Source: Neolentinus lepideus HHB14362 ss-1 (lineage: Eukaryota > Basidiomycota > Agaricomycetes > Gloeophyllales > Gloeophyllaceae). Taken from it: DNA of 64,000 nucleotides. Below the pieces are notes generated by a model that did not search any database, was not told where the DNA came from, and saw only the letters and a list, made by a program, of their open reading frames with translations. The stretch is taken from NCBI GenBank assembly GCA_001632425.1, contig KV425577.1, positions 189,462 to 253,461 of the forward strand. The letters run 5' to 3'. The translations under genes and the position numbers were made by a program. Positions 36,821-50,256 of this stretch are shown here, piece by piece. Every line of letters begins with the position of its first letter. The stretch's first letter is position 1.

Positions 36821-39800
36821 TTAGAATCTAGGTTCCTTGTATAACTTGAGGTGTAGCGAACTGCAAACAACAGACACAGATCTGTAATATGTTAGACGGG
36901 AGTTCAAGAAGATATCGGGTCCGGTAACTCACGATAAAGCCATAGCCAATGACGCCCATACAGGTGACAATCTTGCGTGACCCGCGGGATATACGACGCC
37001 TGCAGCAATCGGAAGTGCTGCGGCATTGTACATCACCGCCCAGAGCTAATATCAACGTCCATGAGTACCAAAGCGATGGGAGATAGCTGTTTTTTTACTC
37101 ACGAAATTGAACTTGACGCGATTGAAGACCTTTCGGGACAGGTCGGCTAGTGTCAAGAGACTCCGCAGATTCGATGTCACGAGGATGAATGATGCGCTTG
37201 TGACGGCCACATCGCCTACAGTCCTAGTAAGTAATAACCCTACCAAAAACTTACAAAATCACTTACTGCCAGAACCAATAGCGATGCCCACGTCAGCCAT
37301 CGTGAGTGCCTGCAACGACCGTCAATATAAATCTCAAACGGATTGAACAGGAGGCAACTTACAGGAGCATCGTTGATACCATCTCCTACCATGGCGACGA
37401 TGCAGCGTTCATTCAGTCTTCTCCGTCCAAATAGACGCCTCCAACTCGAGGATGTACGCTTCGGGCCAGTCTGTTGCAGCCACTGAATCTTCTCCGCCTG
37501 CAGAGACTGAATCAGCACATGCAAGGTATGTTATGAAGGGAACCCTACCTTCTGATGTGGCAAGACGCCTGCAATGACGTTGTTCTCCGGGATACCAACA
37601 AGACGAGCAACGGCTTTCGCTGTCGTGACATTATCGCCAGTGATCATCCAGGTGCTGATGCCTTGGTCCTGCAGACGCTTGATAACCTGACTAGCTTCTT
37701 CTCTGATCTGGTCCGCCACTGCGAAGGCTGCAATGACTTCATAATTTTGGGAACCCTCGGACTCGTGCGCCGCGTGTAGCACAGCCAGTAGTATCACGCT
37801 CTTCGCCTCTGTCTTCCAGCCGTCCATGAGCGCAGCAACATCGCCTGGGATCAGGGCACCGTGATCTTTCATCCATCTCTCGTTCCCGATAATGGCTGAG
37901 CATTTGTAGTCTTCGAAGTACGCCTTCAGTCCCTTTCCAGCGACTTCCTCGAACTGAGAAGCGGAAGCATTGGAAGCTCCATTCGCCGCGCAATAGTCCC
38001 GAAGTGCAAATGCCAGAGGATGCGAGCTAGCAGACTCAATCTCCGCAGCTATAGCCAGGATAACTTGCGGTTTCAGCGTGTCACCAGCAGGGAGAAGCTT
38101 CGCATTCGTGACCTTAGGCTCCCCTCCTTCGGTTAGGGTACCGGTCTTGTCGAACACAATGAGATCCAATTGCGCGGCCTCTTGGAATGCTTCACCACCG
38201 CCTCGAGCGAGTATTCCGAACTTCGCAGCAAGGCCGGAGCCGACTAACAGTGCAGTTGGAGCCGCGAGACCTATGCCACATGGACATGCCACGACGAACA
38301 CGGCAACGGCGAACTCCAATGACCATACAACTAGGGTTTGTATATCAGTGTGTCATCCTTAGACACTACAAGTGACTACTCACCCCAACCACCGACCTCG
38401 ATGTCCAGGTAATCAGGCGGAAGGGCCCCGCTCTCCCCGAGTGCGAGCCAGATAATCCATGTCGAGACTGCCAAGAGAGTGACGACCGGGACGAAATAAC
38501 CAGTCAATAAATCGGCAATGCGCTCTATCGGGGCTCGCCTGGTTTGGCCTTCGCGAACGATCTTCACGACATGATCCAACCTACACAATCATGCATCAGC
38601 ATCACGAACGCCGCACAATCAAATGGCTGAAGACGTACATGCTCTCGCCGCCGACAGACTCTATCCGGACATCCACCATATTGCCCTTATTGATAGTCCC
38701 GAGGAAGACCTTGTCTCCGATCTCCTTCTTCACAAGCCTCGATTCGCCCGTGAGCGAGCTCTCGTCGAATGCACATTCCGATCCAGCCACAAGCGTCCCA
38801 TCAGCTGGCGGCGTCGATCCGCTGGGCACTCTAACCAGGTCACCGGCTTCGAGCAACGATACGTCAGTTTTCTGTACCACCCAGCCATGCTTGCGCTCGC
38901 TTTCCAGCTTCGCGTCCCCCTTCTCGAGATCGGCATCGTCAGACATCCGAGTCTGCTCGTCGGGTACTTGAGAGACAGGAACAAGGAGGAAGGCTTCGGC
39001 GGGGCGCAATCCGCTCAAAGCAGTAATAGCGTCGCCCGTTTTGGTTTTGCTGTGAGCTTCCATAAAGCGACCTGCTAGGAGAAACATGGTCAAGAACACG
39101 ACCGAGTCAAAATAGGTCGTCGTGTCTCCGTTGCCAGTAGGTGATGGCACCTGCGCTGCAGCCAATCCCAGTAACGCAATCGAGGCAAAGTACGCAACCG
39201 ATACACCTGTGGAGACCTAGCAGCAAGGTTAGTCGATGTCGAAGCGAGGAAATTGATCCAACTCACCAACAAATTCATGCTGCCAAACCTCACGAACCGC
39301 TTCCATATCGGCGTTCTGCTCCCTGGCCTCCATAACGCCCTGAGCTCCTTCAAACTCCGTCTGTGAAACACACCCGCACTATAGAACATAACTGGCGTCG
39401 CGAGGAAGAACAACGCCCATTCCAGCCTTGACGCGTTCCCGGTCCACATCGGCTCCATAAACCACGCCTTCGTCTTATTGCCGTTAGGAACGAGACTCAT
39501 GTACACGATGGCGATGATGAACGTAGGTATTGCCACGATGACAGAGAAGGCAAGACGTGACAGCATTTGCCGCTGCTCATGCAGTTGCATTTTCCTCGAA
39601 CGTTCTTCGAGAGACGGGGGTCGGTAAATGGATACCGTGAAGGGTGGAGATTTACTCGAGGCAATGGCGGAGATAATGGTGCGTATCGTAAAATCAGGCG
39701 AGGAAGGTTGGTAGGATAATTGAATTATGGGATCTGTATAGTCGATAATAGGTTTCGTGACAGTAACGTTAGGGCCAAATTGCTCGAGGGCGGACATGAC

Positions 39801-41010
39801 CTTCTCGGGGCAGTGTCTGTGCATAGAGGATTGAGTATATTCATAGTAATTGAAAAGATCCATACTTACTTGCAGAACATGCCCTCGACGCGCAAGGATA
39901 TTTGACGAGGTCCAGCCTTCTCGAGCTCCTCCTTTTCTGACGACATGCTCTCGACAGTGATGACCTCGGCTTCATAGCCTGCATCATCTATCGCTTCGAC
40001 AATAGCATCGGCCACGTCTCGCCGCTCGATTGTGGCATCGGCTGATTTTCCGAGGAGGTTGACCGTTATAGCCGACACCCCTGGTAATTGGGACACGAGC
40101 TCGGTGATAGTATTCGAGCAGGAGGCACACGTCATACCACCAACGGAGAAGACAGCGTGATACGGACCCTCCGACGAAGCGGGAGCACGAGCGTTGGGTT
40201 GGAGGACCTTGATGGGCTCGATGTTGAATACTTCCGCGTCATAGCCAGCGTCTTCGATGGCTTCCACGACCTTGTCTTTTACATCTTCGCTCTCAATAGT
40301 TACCGTGCCTGAGTTGCCAAGGAGGTTGACGACGATGTTGGAGACGCCGGGTATTTGGGAGACGATGTCGGTGATGGTGTTGGAACATGCTGCACATGTC
40401 ATGCCCCCGATGGATAATTCTAGGCGGCAGAATTCAACGACAGGTGCAGGTGCAGACGCAGATGGAAGGGTGGTGAAGCTTTTGGACTTCTCATCTTGTG
40501 GGGTACCATATGCTGTAACGCCCGACAGGCGTCGACTATCGTCGGAATGTATCTTGACATCGTTATCATCGGTGGTGTCAGTGACGTCCTCTTCTACGAT
40601 ATGGTCCTGATCATGGTCTTGCTCCTTGCAGATGAGACACTGTTCCACGTGTTTTCTGCGCCGAGAGAATAGGCCAGACAAGTTACTGACGCTCCTGCTC
40701 AGCGATGGCCCCTCGGTCACCTCGGTAGCAGCCGGAGTGGCAACAATGTCAAATCCAGCATCTTCAATCGCATGCTTGATAACCGTCGGTGCAAGATCGC
40801 GGTGATGGTGAACAGTGACAGACTGCGAGACTATTGAGACGTGAATCAAGGTAGGATGGGGCGAGAGTGTGTCCAGTGTGTCCTCGATCGTACTGACGCA
40901 GCTGAATGGAGATTGGCGTGAAGAGATAATCGTGGAGAGGCGAGACAAGCATACCTGCTGCAGTGGAGGTTCGAGACCAGAACATTCGTGACGAGTTCAT
41001 CTGAGGCCAT
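36821..41010 (-). CDS. Copper-transporting P1B-type ATPase (Ccc2/ATP7-like)
   Basis: Pumps Cu(I) into the late secretory pathway, feeding multicopper oxidases and laccases. The N-terminus carries four heavy-metal-associated domains with CxxC: CSSC (rebuilt across the first intron), CAAC, CASC and CKHC. Catalytic features are the CPC ion-binding motif (VFVVACPCGIGLAAPTALLV), TGES (DESSLTGESRLVKKE), DKTGTLT phosphorylation site, an SSHPLA motif, TGDN and GDGIND. Hydrophobic helices surround them, and it ends KLYKEPRF. The second intron-proximal exon at the 3' end joins LSPVWASLAMALS to SVSVVCSSL, as expected for the last helix. An in-frame ATG at 41097 would add 29 residues. All motifs intact. 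Confidence 0.95.
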
Positions 41011-41571
41011 GTTGTGGGGATGAGAAATGGACAGAGATCGGAGACGAGCCGCAGAGGGCCGTCTCGAATATAAAGGAGATGCAACGAGGTCCGTCATGAT
41101 GAATTAGTGATATCTGGACAGATGTATCCAAAAGCAGGGAAACTGGAATGAAGTGTGGGTACGATACAAGTCGGAAGGGGCGCGTGTGTAAGAAACTTGG
41201 AAAGAAGAGACCTGTATCCGTGGCACTGGCGAGCAAGCAGTCGCGTTGGGCTAGTAATGGATCTTCGTCGTAAACAGTGGTCAAGGTATAAGTACTCCTC
41301 TCTCTGACGCCTCGGGCAGTGCTTACGACGCAAACGCTGGTGTAACCGCTGGGGCACAAATGGCGCAACAGCGCACAAATGCCTCACTGACGTTACATAA
41401 GCATTTAAGGACACCGAGATTCAAGTTAGCGTTCCCGGGTCCAGGCACGTGCTCGGCTTTACGTTTAGCCCGTAATCCTTCGACATTTGTGGCGTGTGCC
41501 ACCCTGTGGCCTCGTGTGGCTCCTTCTGCTGCCGCTCCTGCTGCCTTATATACCCCTTCTACTTTGCTCTT
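41011..41571. other. Divergent intergenic region (Cu-ATPase minus, Vip1 kinase plus)
   Basis: About 560 bp between start codons. A TTATATA sequence near 41546 lies only about 25 bp upstream of the Vip1 ATG, too close for a standard TATA box unless a downstream start is used (another in-frame Met follows five codons on). No repeat was noted. Confidence 0.45.
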
Positions 41572-44500
41572 ATGACTTCAACAACAATGAGGGAACGACA
41601 GTCCCGAATAACCTCGCTCTTTAGCTCCCCTGATAGACATTCCAACCGCTCTAGTTCTATTCTTACCCGCTCGTCCACCCCCTCTCCAACCGCATCTCAC
41701 TCGGATCTGTCTACTGCTACCGAGTACACTCGCGCTCCCATCATTCTAGGAATATGTGCCATGGACATAAAAGCGAGGTCCAAAGCGATGAGAGAAATCC
41801 TTACCAGGTTGGTGGAACGATCTCGGGGAGCCATAGAGGTCGTAGTTTTTGGTGACAAGGTGATCCTCGACGAAGGTGCGTGGCAAATTAATCTTTCAAG
41901 CTTTGTCACGTCCTTACGTTACCTAGACGTTGAGAACTGGCCTCGTTGCGACGTCCTCATATCATTCTTCTCCACCGATTTTCCCTTGGACAAGGCGATA
42001 TCATACGTAAAACTTCGTAATCCTTTCTGCATTAATGACCTTCCCCCGCAAGCCCTCCTGTGGGATCGCCGTCTTGTTCTTGTCGTCCTTGACCATCTTA
42101 AGGTCCCAACACCCCGGCGCTTAGAGGTATCTCGGGACGGCGGCCCGAAAATAGATGGTGAGCTGAGGGACATCATGAAGGCCCGACTGGGTATAGAACT
42201 TGGGGGATTCCAGGTGACGCCTGAAGTCTCTCTGAGAGAAGATGGAGATGCAATTGTCATTGATGGACAAGTCATGGAAAAGCCATTTGTAGAGAAACCG
42301 GTCAGCGGGGAAGATCACAACGTCTATGTATACTTCAAGGGAGGCCAAGGCCGACGTCTTTTCAGAAAGGTGAATAAAACACTCCCTTCCACTGACTCTT
42401 CCCAACCACGCCCCTCTGCATTGATTACAGATTGGCAACAAATCAAGCGATCTGGACCCTACTCTAAATCACCCACGTACAGACGGATCGTATATATACG
42501 AACAATTCATTGATGTAGATAATTCGGAGGACATCAAAGTATACACCGTAGGCAAGGATTATACCCACGCGGAGACTCGCAAGTCCCCCGTTGTAGACGG
42601 CGTTGTCAGGCGGAATACTGAAGGCAAAGAAATCCGGTCAGTGTCATTCGTCCTTTTCCAGCTATACTCCCACGAACCGTCCTGGCAGGTTTATCACACA
42701 CCTGAGTGATGATGAAAAGTCGTGGGCGGCCAACATATCCGAGGCATTCGGGCAACGAGTCTGCGGTTTCGACATGCTCCGGTCTGACAGCGGTCGCAAA
42801 AGTCAAGTAATTGATGTTAATGGCTGGAGTTTCGTGAAAGGGAACGAAGGCTATTATGGTGCGTGTCCGTATTCTATAACTATGAATTAGGGAGACTGAG
42901 AAGGTTCTGCCCTGCTCAGACAAAGCTGCAGAAATCCTTGCCGGCCTTTGTCTATCCGCCTCCCCGTCTCCATCACGTGCTCTTGTGACAGAGTCCACTC
43001 CCCAGGAATCTTCTACCTGGCTTCTCAAAGCCAACGTGACGGTCTTCCGCCACGCCGATCGCACACCAAAGCAGAAGCTCAAGTTCAGCTTTCCCATCGG
43101 CGAGGCATGGACCCAGCCCTTCATTCGCCTACTGAATGGCGAGACGGAAGAGATTATCTTGCGTGAGAAGGAGCAGCTGAGCCTGATTGCCACTGCCATC
43201 GAGGAAGCCAAGGCGCTGGGAGCAGTGGGCGAGGACCTGACCAAGCTTACCCAGCTCAACAACGCGCTTTTCAGCAAGATCGAGTTTCCAGGGACTAAGG
43301 CACAATTGAAACCTGTGTACTCTAAGAAGCAGGCGGGCCAGACCAGAAGCCTCACGAAGCTCACTTTGGTCTTCAAATGGGGTGGCGAGGTTTGTGCATC
43401 CTGTGATATCTGCTTTACTAAGGTCTCTAATTGGCTGTTTTCAGTTTACGCATTCTGCTCGGTATCAATCTCGGGACCTAGGAGAGAATATGAAGAAGGA
43501 CATATCCATCATGAGTATGTCAAGATGTCCGGATTAGCGCCGCGATTCTGACAAATCAATATAGATAAAGAAGTGCTGAACAATGTCAAAGTGGGTTTAC
43601 AGGTCCTGTTCTTTACTAATGAGCCTAAACACCCGTTTAGATATACACCTCTTCCGAGCGGCGTGTTGTCGCATCGGCGGAGATTTTTGCGGCGGCGCTC
43701 TTTGACAATCATGGGTATACGTCGGGGCCGGCATCGGGTTCACGATCTCCTAGCGATGGCGTGTCGAGCACCTTTTCAGCTAGAAGCTCCCAGCAGCAGC
43801 TGAGTAAACCGAAGCAACCGCCACTGCTCATTGTCCGCAAGGACCTGCTGGACGACTCCAATGCTGCGAAAGATCTGATGGACGATGTCAAGAAGCGCCT
43901 GAAGATCCTGTTGAGGCCCGGCGAACCGGAGAAGCGTCCTGAGCTGACTTGGCCCAAAGGTATGAAAAAAGAGCCGGTAGAGGTCGTGAAGGTGAGTTTT
44001 CTCAGCAGCTTAAAGTTATGGCAATTTTGTCTCAAGTACGGACAGGAAGTTATAGAGCTCCTGAGTTCTTTCCGGGCTATCATGAAGCGAAATTGGGAGA
44101 CGTTGGATGTTGACAAACTGCAGGAACGATGGTGAGAACATCTGCTCGTGTTCCTCTTGGCCGGCTCACACGTTTTCCGCAGGTGCTGTGGCGATGAACC
44201 GTGGCTATTTAGGGAGCGCTGGGAAAAACTCTTTGAGGACTTCTGCGATGTTAAGCAAGAGAAGTTTGATCCATCCCGGGTACGTCTCCGTTGTATGCTG
44301 TGATACAGCTGTAACTAATGTTCGCAACAGGTGTCCGAGCTTTATGATACCATCAAATATTGTGCATTGCACCACCGGACTTTCATATTCGCCATATTCA
44401 ATGAGAACGGTGGCAAAGAGGGGCCTCAGGACCGAAGGCTGCATGAACTGTACAGCCGTGCCAAAGCTCTCTTTGATCTTGTTGCCCCACAGGAATACGG

Positions 44501-45303
44501 CATAGAGCCACATGAGAAGTAAGCTACTTGCCCACCCACAGCTACTATACAAGCTGACCTCTCAAAGAGAGGAGATCGGTGTACTGACTTCTCTACCCTT
44601 ACTCAAGAGAGTGGTGGACGACTTGGAGACCGCGCGAAATAGCGGCGATAGCTCCTTGACGCTCTACTTCACCAAAGAGAGCCACATCCACACTCTAGTC
44701 AACCTTGTCCTACTGTCTGGCTTGCCCATCGCCAATCGACGAATCCCAGAGCTCGATTATTGTGTATGTGCTGTATGCTTGTATTATGTCGCTTGTCTCA
44801 CCTGACTGCACAGTCACACATTACGTTCGTGGCAATCTAGGATAATGATTCTGATGGCATCAGACTGATTTCATTACAGATTTGAGCTATACGAGCGTAA
44901 TCATGGGCGAGGAAAGTCAGACAAGGAGTACTCCATCAAGCTCTCTCTGAGTGAAGGTGCTCACTCGTCAAATGTCCTCGACTCCGCCTTGGATGCTCGC
45001 CATTCGTTGAATGTGCAACCACGAAGGTGTGATCATACATTCATATACTGTCCATGAGAAGGATTTTAATCATGCGTTACAGGAAGCTAACGCAGCATCT
45101 GTCGTACAGCCTCGTTATCGAGAAGTTGTCAAAACATTTTGGGAGGCTGCAAAAGGTGATATTTGAGACCAATGTATGAGGTTGTTCTTCGCCCCGCTGA
45201 CGTACCTTGAAAGGAGGAAGACGTGGACGACGCCGGCGCAGAGATGTTGCACGCTCTAGGGGCTCCCATTGCCACCGACAGCGTTGGGGATGATGATCTG
45301 TGA
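41572..45303 (+). CDS. Vip1/Asp1 diphosphoinositol polyphosphate synthase (kinase plus phosphatase-like domain)
   Basis: Makes 1-PP-inositol pyrophosphates (1-IP7, IP8) that signal phosphate status, morphology and stress. A short Ser-rich leader precedes the ATP-grasp kinase: [94 protein letters not shown] and [17 protein letters not shown]. The C-terminal histidine-acid-phosphatase-like half begins [13 protein letters not shown] and continues with [27 protein letters not shown] and [18 protein letters not shown]. It ends [14 protein letters not shown]. About ten introns, junctions checked at several places. Both catalytic halves appear complete. Divergent from the Cu-ATPase gene. Confidence 0.95.
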
Positions 45304-45474
45304 GTGTGTACAAGTAGTAAACCCACCTCATAACCGTGAGCGATATGGACAACGTGGATTTATCCTAGATCATATAGTTTGTACAAGGGTATGTAATACA
45401 AGTATACAGCTGTATCTATTCCGTACGTAAAGATCATGACGTAGTCAAAAGCTGGCGAGTCCTTCCGCTGCCGT

Positions 45475-46411
45475 TCAAGTGGATCCGTCTTCCCATTTCT
45501 TCAATCCCACTTTCCCTTGAAGAGCGCTCACTTCATCAGGTCTGAGTTCCCGGAAAGTCATGGTATGGCATCCTTTTCCGGTCATTGAGGGATGGTCACT
45601 GTCGAAGAGAGCTGAAGGTGACTGTGAGAGCATGGACGACTGGGTCGCCAAAGCTGCAAAGGATGAAGTAGAATCGTGATACCTGATCATTGCGCCACGT
45701 AAAGATACATGCAATGACACAATAGTGGATGTCACACTTACAAACTGTAAAGAACAGTCTGTCAACTGGGCCGGACACCATTACCGGGCGGAACACTCAC
45801 CGGAAGGCTTCTTTATTGAAGCAATCCTCTTCTTTGATACCGTCCAGTGCGTGTTTCTTAAAGGAAGCCTTGATCCAATGTAGGACATCGAAGGCGTGGT
45901 GTTCCTTGGGTCTTGCCCGAAATCAGATAGGATGGATACCCTCCAACACGACAAGTGCTCTTACCTCCAGGGTCGGAATCTCGGAGAAAGATTGAATTTG
46001 CCATCTTGCTGAGAAATCAGAGGATGGAATACATCGGTCATGAAGGTGACTTTCGGTGGACGCTCAGGGTAGTTGGGAGGGAAGGTCAAGCGGAATTTTA
46101 GGATGGCATCTATGTAATATCCTTGCTAATAAAATGTAGGGCTGTGTGATCAGCCAAATTTCGATGTGATACAAGAGTCCACGCACATGAACGAAGAAGA
46201 TGCCATCCCATACCAGCAGGTTATCCAGAGACGGTGTAATATACATCCCTAAGGGACAATGTGCTCTGTGTCGTAGAGACGCATACTCCAGTGATACAGC
46301 GGTCTTTGTAACAGCACTAGTCACGGTTGACGCGTCTGATGTCGGCACAGGAACATTCGAAGGTCGCAACGCTTTCGAGATTGGCGGGGCAACAGCGCTC
46401 ATTAGGTTCAT
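45475..46411 (-). CDS. AKTIP/FTS-like ubiquitin-conjugating enzyme variant (no catalytic Cys)
   Basis: E2-fold protein related to AKTIP (FTS), which in animals joins the Hook/FHIP complex linking vesicles to microtubule motors. Start MNLMSAVAPPISKAL (a second Met lies three codons on). The UBC fold reads EYASLRHRAHCPLGMYITPS, LLVWDGIFFVH, then across a spliced junction QGYYIDAILKFRLTFPPNYP, ERPPKVTFMTDVFHPLIS, FNLSPRFRPW, and HAFDVLHWIKASFKKHALDG. An active E2 has HPN followed by G-x-C; here it is HPLISQQDGKFNLSP, so the Cys is missing. The downstream exon ends KVGLKKWEDGST. Convergent with Vip1, with 171 bp between stops. Confidence 0.85.
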
Positions 46412-46679
46412 CGTTGGGGAGGTTTATGAATATTGGCTACTAGGACAGTATTCGTAGAGACTGCTGTAAAAGAAGTCAGCTAGTGTTGACAGGAATGATA
46501 AATGAGGTGGTGGTGGCCGCGGTAAAGCCTGATGTGGGTCCCAGTTTGTTCGTACCGAGTCTGAACAATCCTGAATGGGTCGGCATATGCCGGGAGGAGC
46601 TTGGCCATTTCTTTCAAACACAACCTTCGTCACAAACCAGGAAACACATCTCGTCTACGGACTTGGCACTGCCCTCTCT

Positions 46680-48582
46680 ATGTCTGGAGAAATCATAGAC
46701 CTTACTGCGCCCTCTTCCCCCGTCGTTGTTGACGGCGACAGCGACGTTGAGTCCTCGCGTTCGAGTAGCAAACGGACGGCGGACACGAGTACAGACAAGA
46801 AGCGGAGAAAGAAAAAAAAGAAGAAGACCAAGGTGACTGAAAGTCCAGAGGACGGGGAGATACCCGCGAGTACTAGCGGACTTGAACTGACAGAAGCTTA
46901 GGATGATGGCGCGTCGCTCTTCTTCGTTGATCTAACCCCGGCACCTGTATCTGGGATCGCTGAAGCTCAAGTCGGGGAGTCAAGCAAATCCCTCAATGTC
47001 TATGAGGCTCCTGAGCAACCACCAGCTCTATCGAGCGATTTTGGGAACGGATCTGCCAAGCTGCTTCTACCAGAACATGTCTCTGTTTTGAATGCGGGTG
47101 GCGACATCCCCATAGAAATCATCACTCGGCCTGAGGACGAATCGGACGATGAATCGTACATCGAGTACCTCGACTACGATGATGATAGGAAGGTACGGTT
47201 CGCCCTATACCCTGGTATCAAATCCCATAACACATCCTCGCCAGGCACCTGGCATGGTGCGTTACTTCGAGGAGGACCCCGATGAACCGAAGCAGAAGAG
47301 GTTTGTATGCAAGCACTGCGGGCAAGAGGGTGACCACAAAACATATGACTGCCCCATACAAATTGTTAGTGTAGTCCCATGTATGCATTTCCACTTGACT
47401 AATCCACCAAACGATCTCCTGCGAAGTGTTTAACATGTGGTGCTCGAGATGAGCATTCAACTAGGGGTTGTCCTATCAGTAAGACGTGCTTTAATTGCGG
47501 GATGAAGGGCCATATCAACAAGGCGCGTTACACCAGATCTTTGCTTCTGCAATGTCCTGACTGTCCTTAGACGTGTCCCCAACGTTTCTCGATTCACGGG
47601 GCACAAATGTCTAGCTATGATGACTGCGACAGATGCGGTTCGGTGCGACACAAAACAAACGTGAGTCACTCATATTCGCCTTCTTTGCGAGTGAGATGAT
47701 TGTATGTGCGCCTCAGGAATGCCCTACGTTATGGCGGATGTACCAATACGTATCTGACGTAGAACGAGAAACAAACCTGCGCGAGAGAGAAGAGAAAAGT
47801 ACACTGAGTATCGGTAATGGAGGAGAGGCGTACATTGCGACAGACGAGTGGTGTTACAATTGCGGTGATTCTGGTCATCTGGGCGACGTGCGTATTGTTC
47901 CACTGTTTGTAGCTAATTTATCTGTCTGATAACGCCAATCTTGCAGGAATGCCGGTACCCGCCTCCACCTACAGATCGTCCTAACGAGCCATCCGCGTTT
48001 GGCTCCTACAACATCATGTCAGGACCATTCTACAACGCCACTGTCTCGTCTTCCAAAGACAAAACCCGCCGGCCGCGAGATTGGGAATCTGCTGATCATC
48101 TCGGCGACGGATGGGGCTTCAACGCACCCATGAATGTCGGGAAGCAAGGGCGGAGGAAAGACCGGGCAAGAATGGAGCAGGCGGCTAAGGACCAAGAAGA
48201 GGGAGAAGATACCGACGACTGGTTCAATAACCCGAGGAACGCGAGGAACCGTGGTGTGCCGTCGAGACGAAACGACAGGGACGACCGCGGCAAGATGGTC
48301 ACTTTTGGCAGCATGAGTACAAGGGACAGGAAATTCGAGTTTGATAGTGCTCTCGAGCCATCTCGATCGTGGCATCCCGACGACAGGAATCGTGGCAGAC
48401 CATACGATCGAGACCGGCATGAGCGTGCGCATGAACCTCTGACTATACGCGGGGCAGCGAGAAGGGACTACGATTATTCAAATGGGCGCGATAGAGGGAG
48501 GTCACGGCGGTATAGCCCTGAACCGCGTCAAGAGCGGAGGGGGGAGCATCGACCCCGCTACAAAGGTGGATATACATATTAG
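46680..48582 (+). CDS. Air1/Air2-like zinc-knuckle RNA-binding protein of the TRAMP complex
   Basis: TRAMP marks aberrant nuclear RNAs with short poly(A) tails for exosome decay; Air proteins supply RNA and cofactor binding. Start MSGEIIDLTAPSSPVVVDG, then a Lys-rich run. CCHC knuckles in series: CKHCGQEGDHKTYDC, CLTCGARDEHSTRGC, CFNCGMKGHINK (split by an intron), CDRCGSVRHKTNEC and CYNCGDSGHLGDEC, so five. The C-terminus is Arg/Asp/Gly-rich (NRGRPYDRDRHERAHEP, GRDRGRSRRYSPEPRQERR), typical for RNA contact. The first intron is uncertain: a 69-bp intron from 46833 to 46901 restores the frame, but part of that stretch also looks coding. Stop at 48580-48582. Confidence 0.86.
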
Positions 48583-49033
48583 CAGCAAATTGTAATTCCA
48601 AGGAGACATCCCTCGATTTGTATGGGCGCATTGCCACTTTGTATTTGAAGTATAGTGCAATTAATTCACGATTCACGATTCGTTGCCCACCGTGGAGGTG
48701 CGCGGGCGGGTCGTCCGTACTTGTGGGCTGATCGTCGCCTCCAACTGCCGCGCAGGCCTAGGCATATTTGAGGGCGCAGGCAATGACATTGATTCAGCTC
48801 CGACAGGTGCATTCAATATATGATGAGTGCTAAAGGTACAATATGGTCCAATGATATCGATACATCGACGTGTTGAGACAGATAATAGTGTTGAACCTTC
48901 GGTGATTATGCGGAGTCATATTGTTGACGACGTTGATACGCGGTTAATGGTGTTGAAACATGGTTGACAATCTTCTAAGTTTATATCCGCAGGGATTTTG
49001 CCTGCCATTCGAGGTTGAACTCTCCACGCGCAT
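48583..49033. other. Convergent intergenic region (Air-like plus, Caf16 minus)
   Basis: No gene seen. From about 48860 to 48965 the word GTTGA recurs several times (GTGTTGA, TTGTTGACGACGTTGA, GTGTTGAAACATGGTTGA), a degenerate low-complexity stretch with no known meaning. Confidence 0.4.
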
Positions 49034-50256
49034 CTAGTGGCTGTAGTCGTATCTGGGCAGGAATACATGGGTTAGTAAGCTACATACAGATGGTGAAAAA
49101 GTTCTCACTTTCTGTAGAACGTTTCCGAGTCCGTAGGCACGGTCTGTGATACACCTCAATAAATTGACCTATGTGCACGCACGGTACACTCGTACCTGAT
49201 CCCTGCGGGCACCTCTGGTCTTTCTTCCCTTAGCCTCCAACTCACGCCGGTGGTCCCGGTCCTCCTTCAGCCACTGCAAAGCAGTGTAGTATAACAGAGG
49301 ATTTGGACCGAGAGCAGCACCTATCGCGATCGAATTGGCGTCAGAGGGAGAAGGCGGCCATGCAGAAGGCGGTTTGACCATGGCTCCGAGGCGCATATGG
49401 GCGATGTGAGTTGGGAAGTTATTTAAGCCATCATAAATATGGGTTGCATCTGGAGTACTTGGAATGAGTTCCCATGACTGGGACACGCGAAGAAGACACC
49501 CTACAGATTATAGTAGCCTTCCGCTTTTCGCTGTCGGCCTTCAGGAAGGCAAGCAGGTCGTCGCGCACAAGTACGTCAAGATCGACGGTGACCTGGTAGA
49601 GATTGAAAATCAGCCCTCATCTGAGACACCATTCGTGTAATGCGCACTTCATCCAGAAGCAGTACGTCCCAAGGCTGCATCAACCCCATGCATAGTTGCA
49701 CCCGACGCCGTTCACCGTCCGAAATGGCATGCATATGCCAGTCCAGATCCACATCCAAGATGTCCAACAACTCGTCCCTGCGTTCCTTGTACCTGTAGCC
49801 GCCTACGGAATCGAGGAAAGCGGAGACCGCGATATCGCCTCGGACGACAGGGTTCATAGCCCTGGAATATCATGACATGAATGAAGCGTGGTTACACGAC
49901 TCAGCGTCAGCAACGTTTTCTCACCATTCCGTGCCGAGATGAGTGACACCAGGAGGATATTCACGGAAAACATCCATCCCTTTGACACGAACATCTGCAC
50001 CGGGAGTCGAGACTAGCTTTTTACCCGCGAGAATCTGCAAAAGGGTCGATTTGCCGGCTAACGGGTAGCATTGCGGACAGAATGATTGATGAGATCGACA
50101 AGACGAATGGGCGGCAATTGACTACTGACCTCCATTGGCGCCAATAAGGATCGTTCTTGACCCGGGCGGCAGGTCGAGGTTGATATCAGTCAAAGCTGGT
50201 GATACATCGGGCCTATGCGCGTAGGTGAGGTTCTTGACACCGACGGCAGCGCTCAT
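49034..50256 (-). CDS. Caf16-type soluble ABC ATPase associated with CCR4-NOT
   Basis: A non-membrane ABC-I protein; yeast Caf16 binds the CCR4-NOT mRNA-regulation complex. Seven exons (50256-50130, 50057-49925, 49861-49648, 49592-49505, 49449-49196, 49143-49109, 49052-49034) sum to 290 codons (289 aa), the usual size. Motifs: Walker A GANGAGKST (split by intron 1, rebuilt exactly), ABC signature region [15 protein letters not shown], Walker [16 protein letters not shown], and the switch His in ATHIYDGL. The signature reads SDGERR rather than the transporter SGGQ, as expected for Caf16. The final exon is only 19 bp and encodes the YDYSH end. No transmembrane segments. Confidence 0.93.

Noticed and set aside
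46833..46901. Treating the Air-like ORF as ending at the stop near 46901.
   Set aside because: A 69-bp GT-AG intron lets the frame continue into the zinc knuckles, so the stop lies inside an intron, although the donor is not certain.
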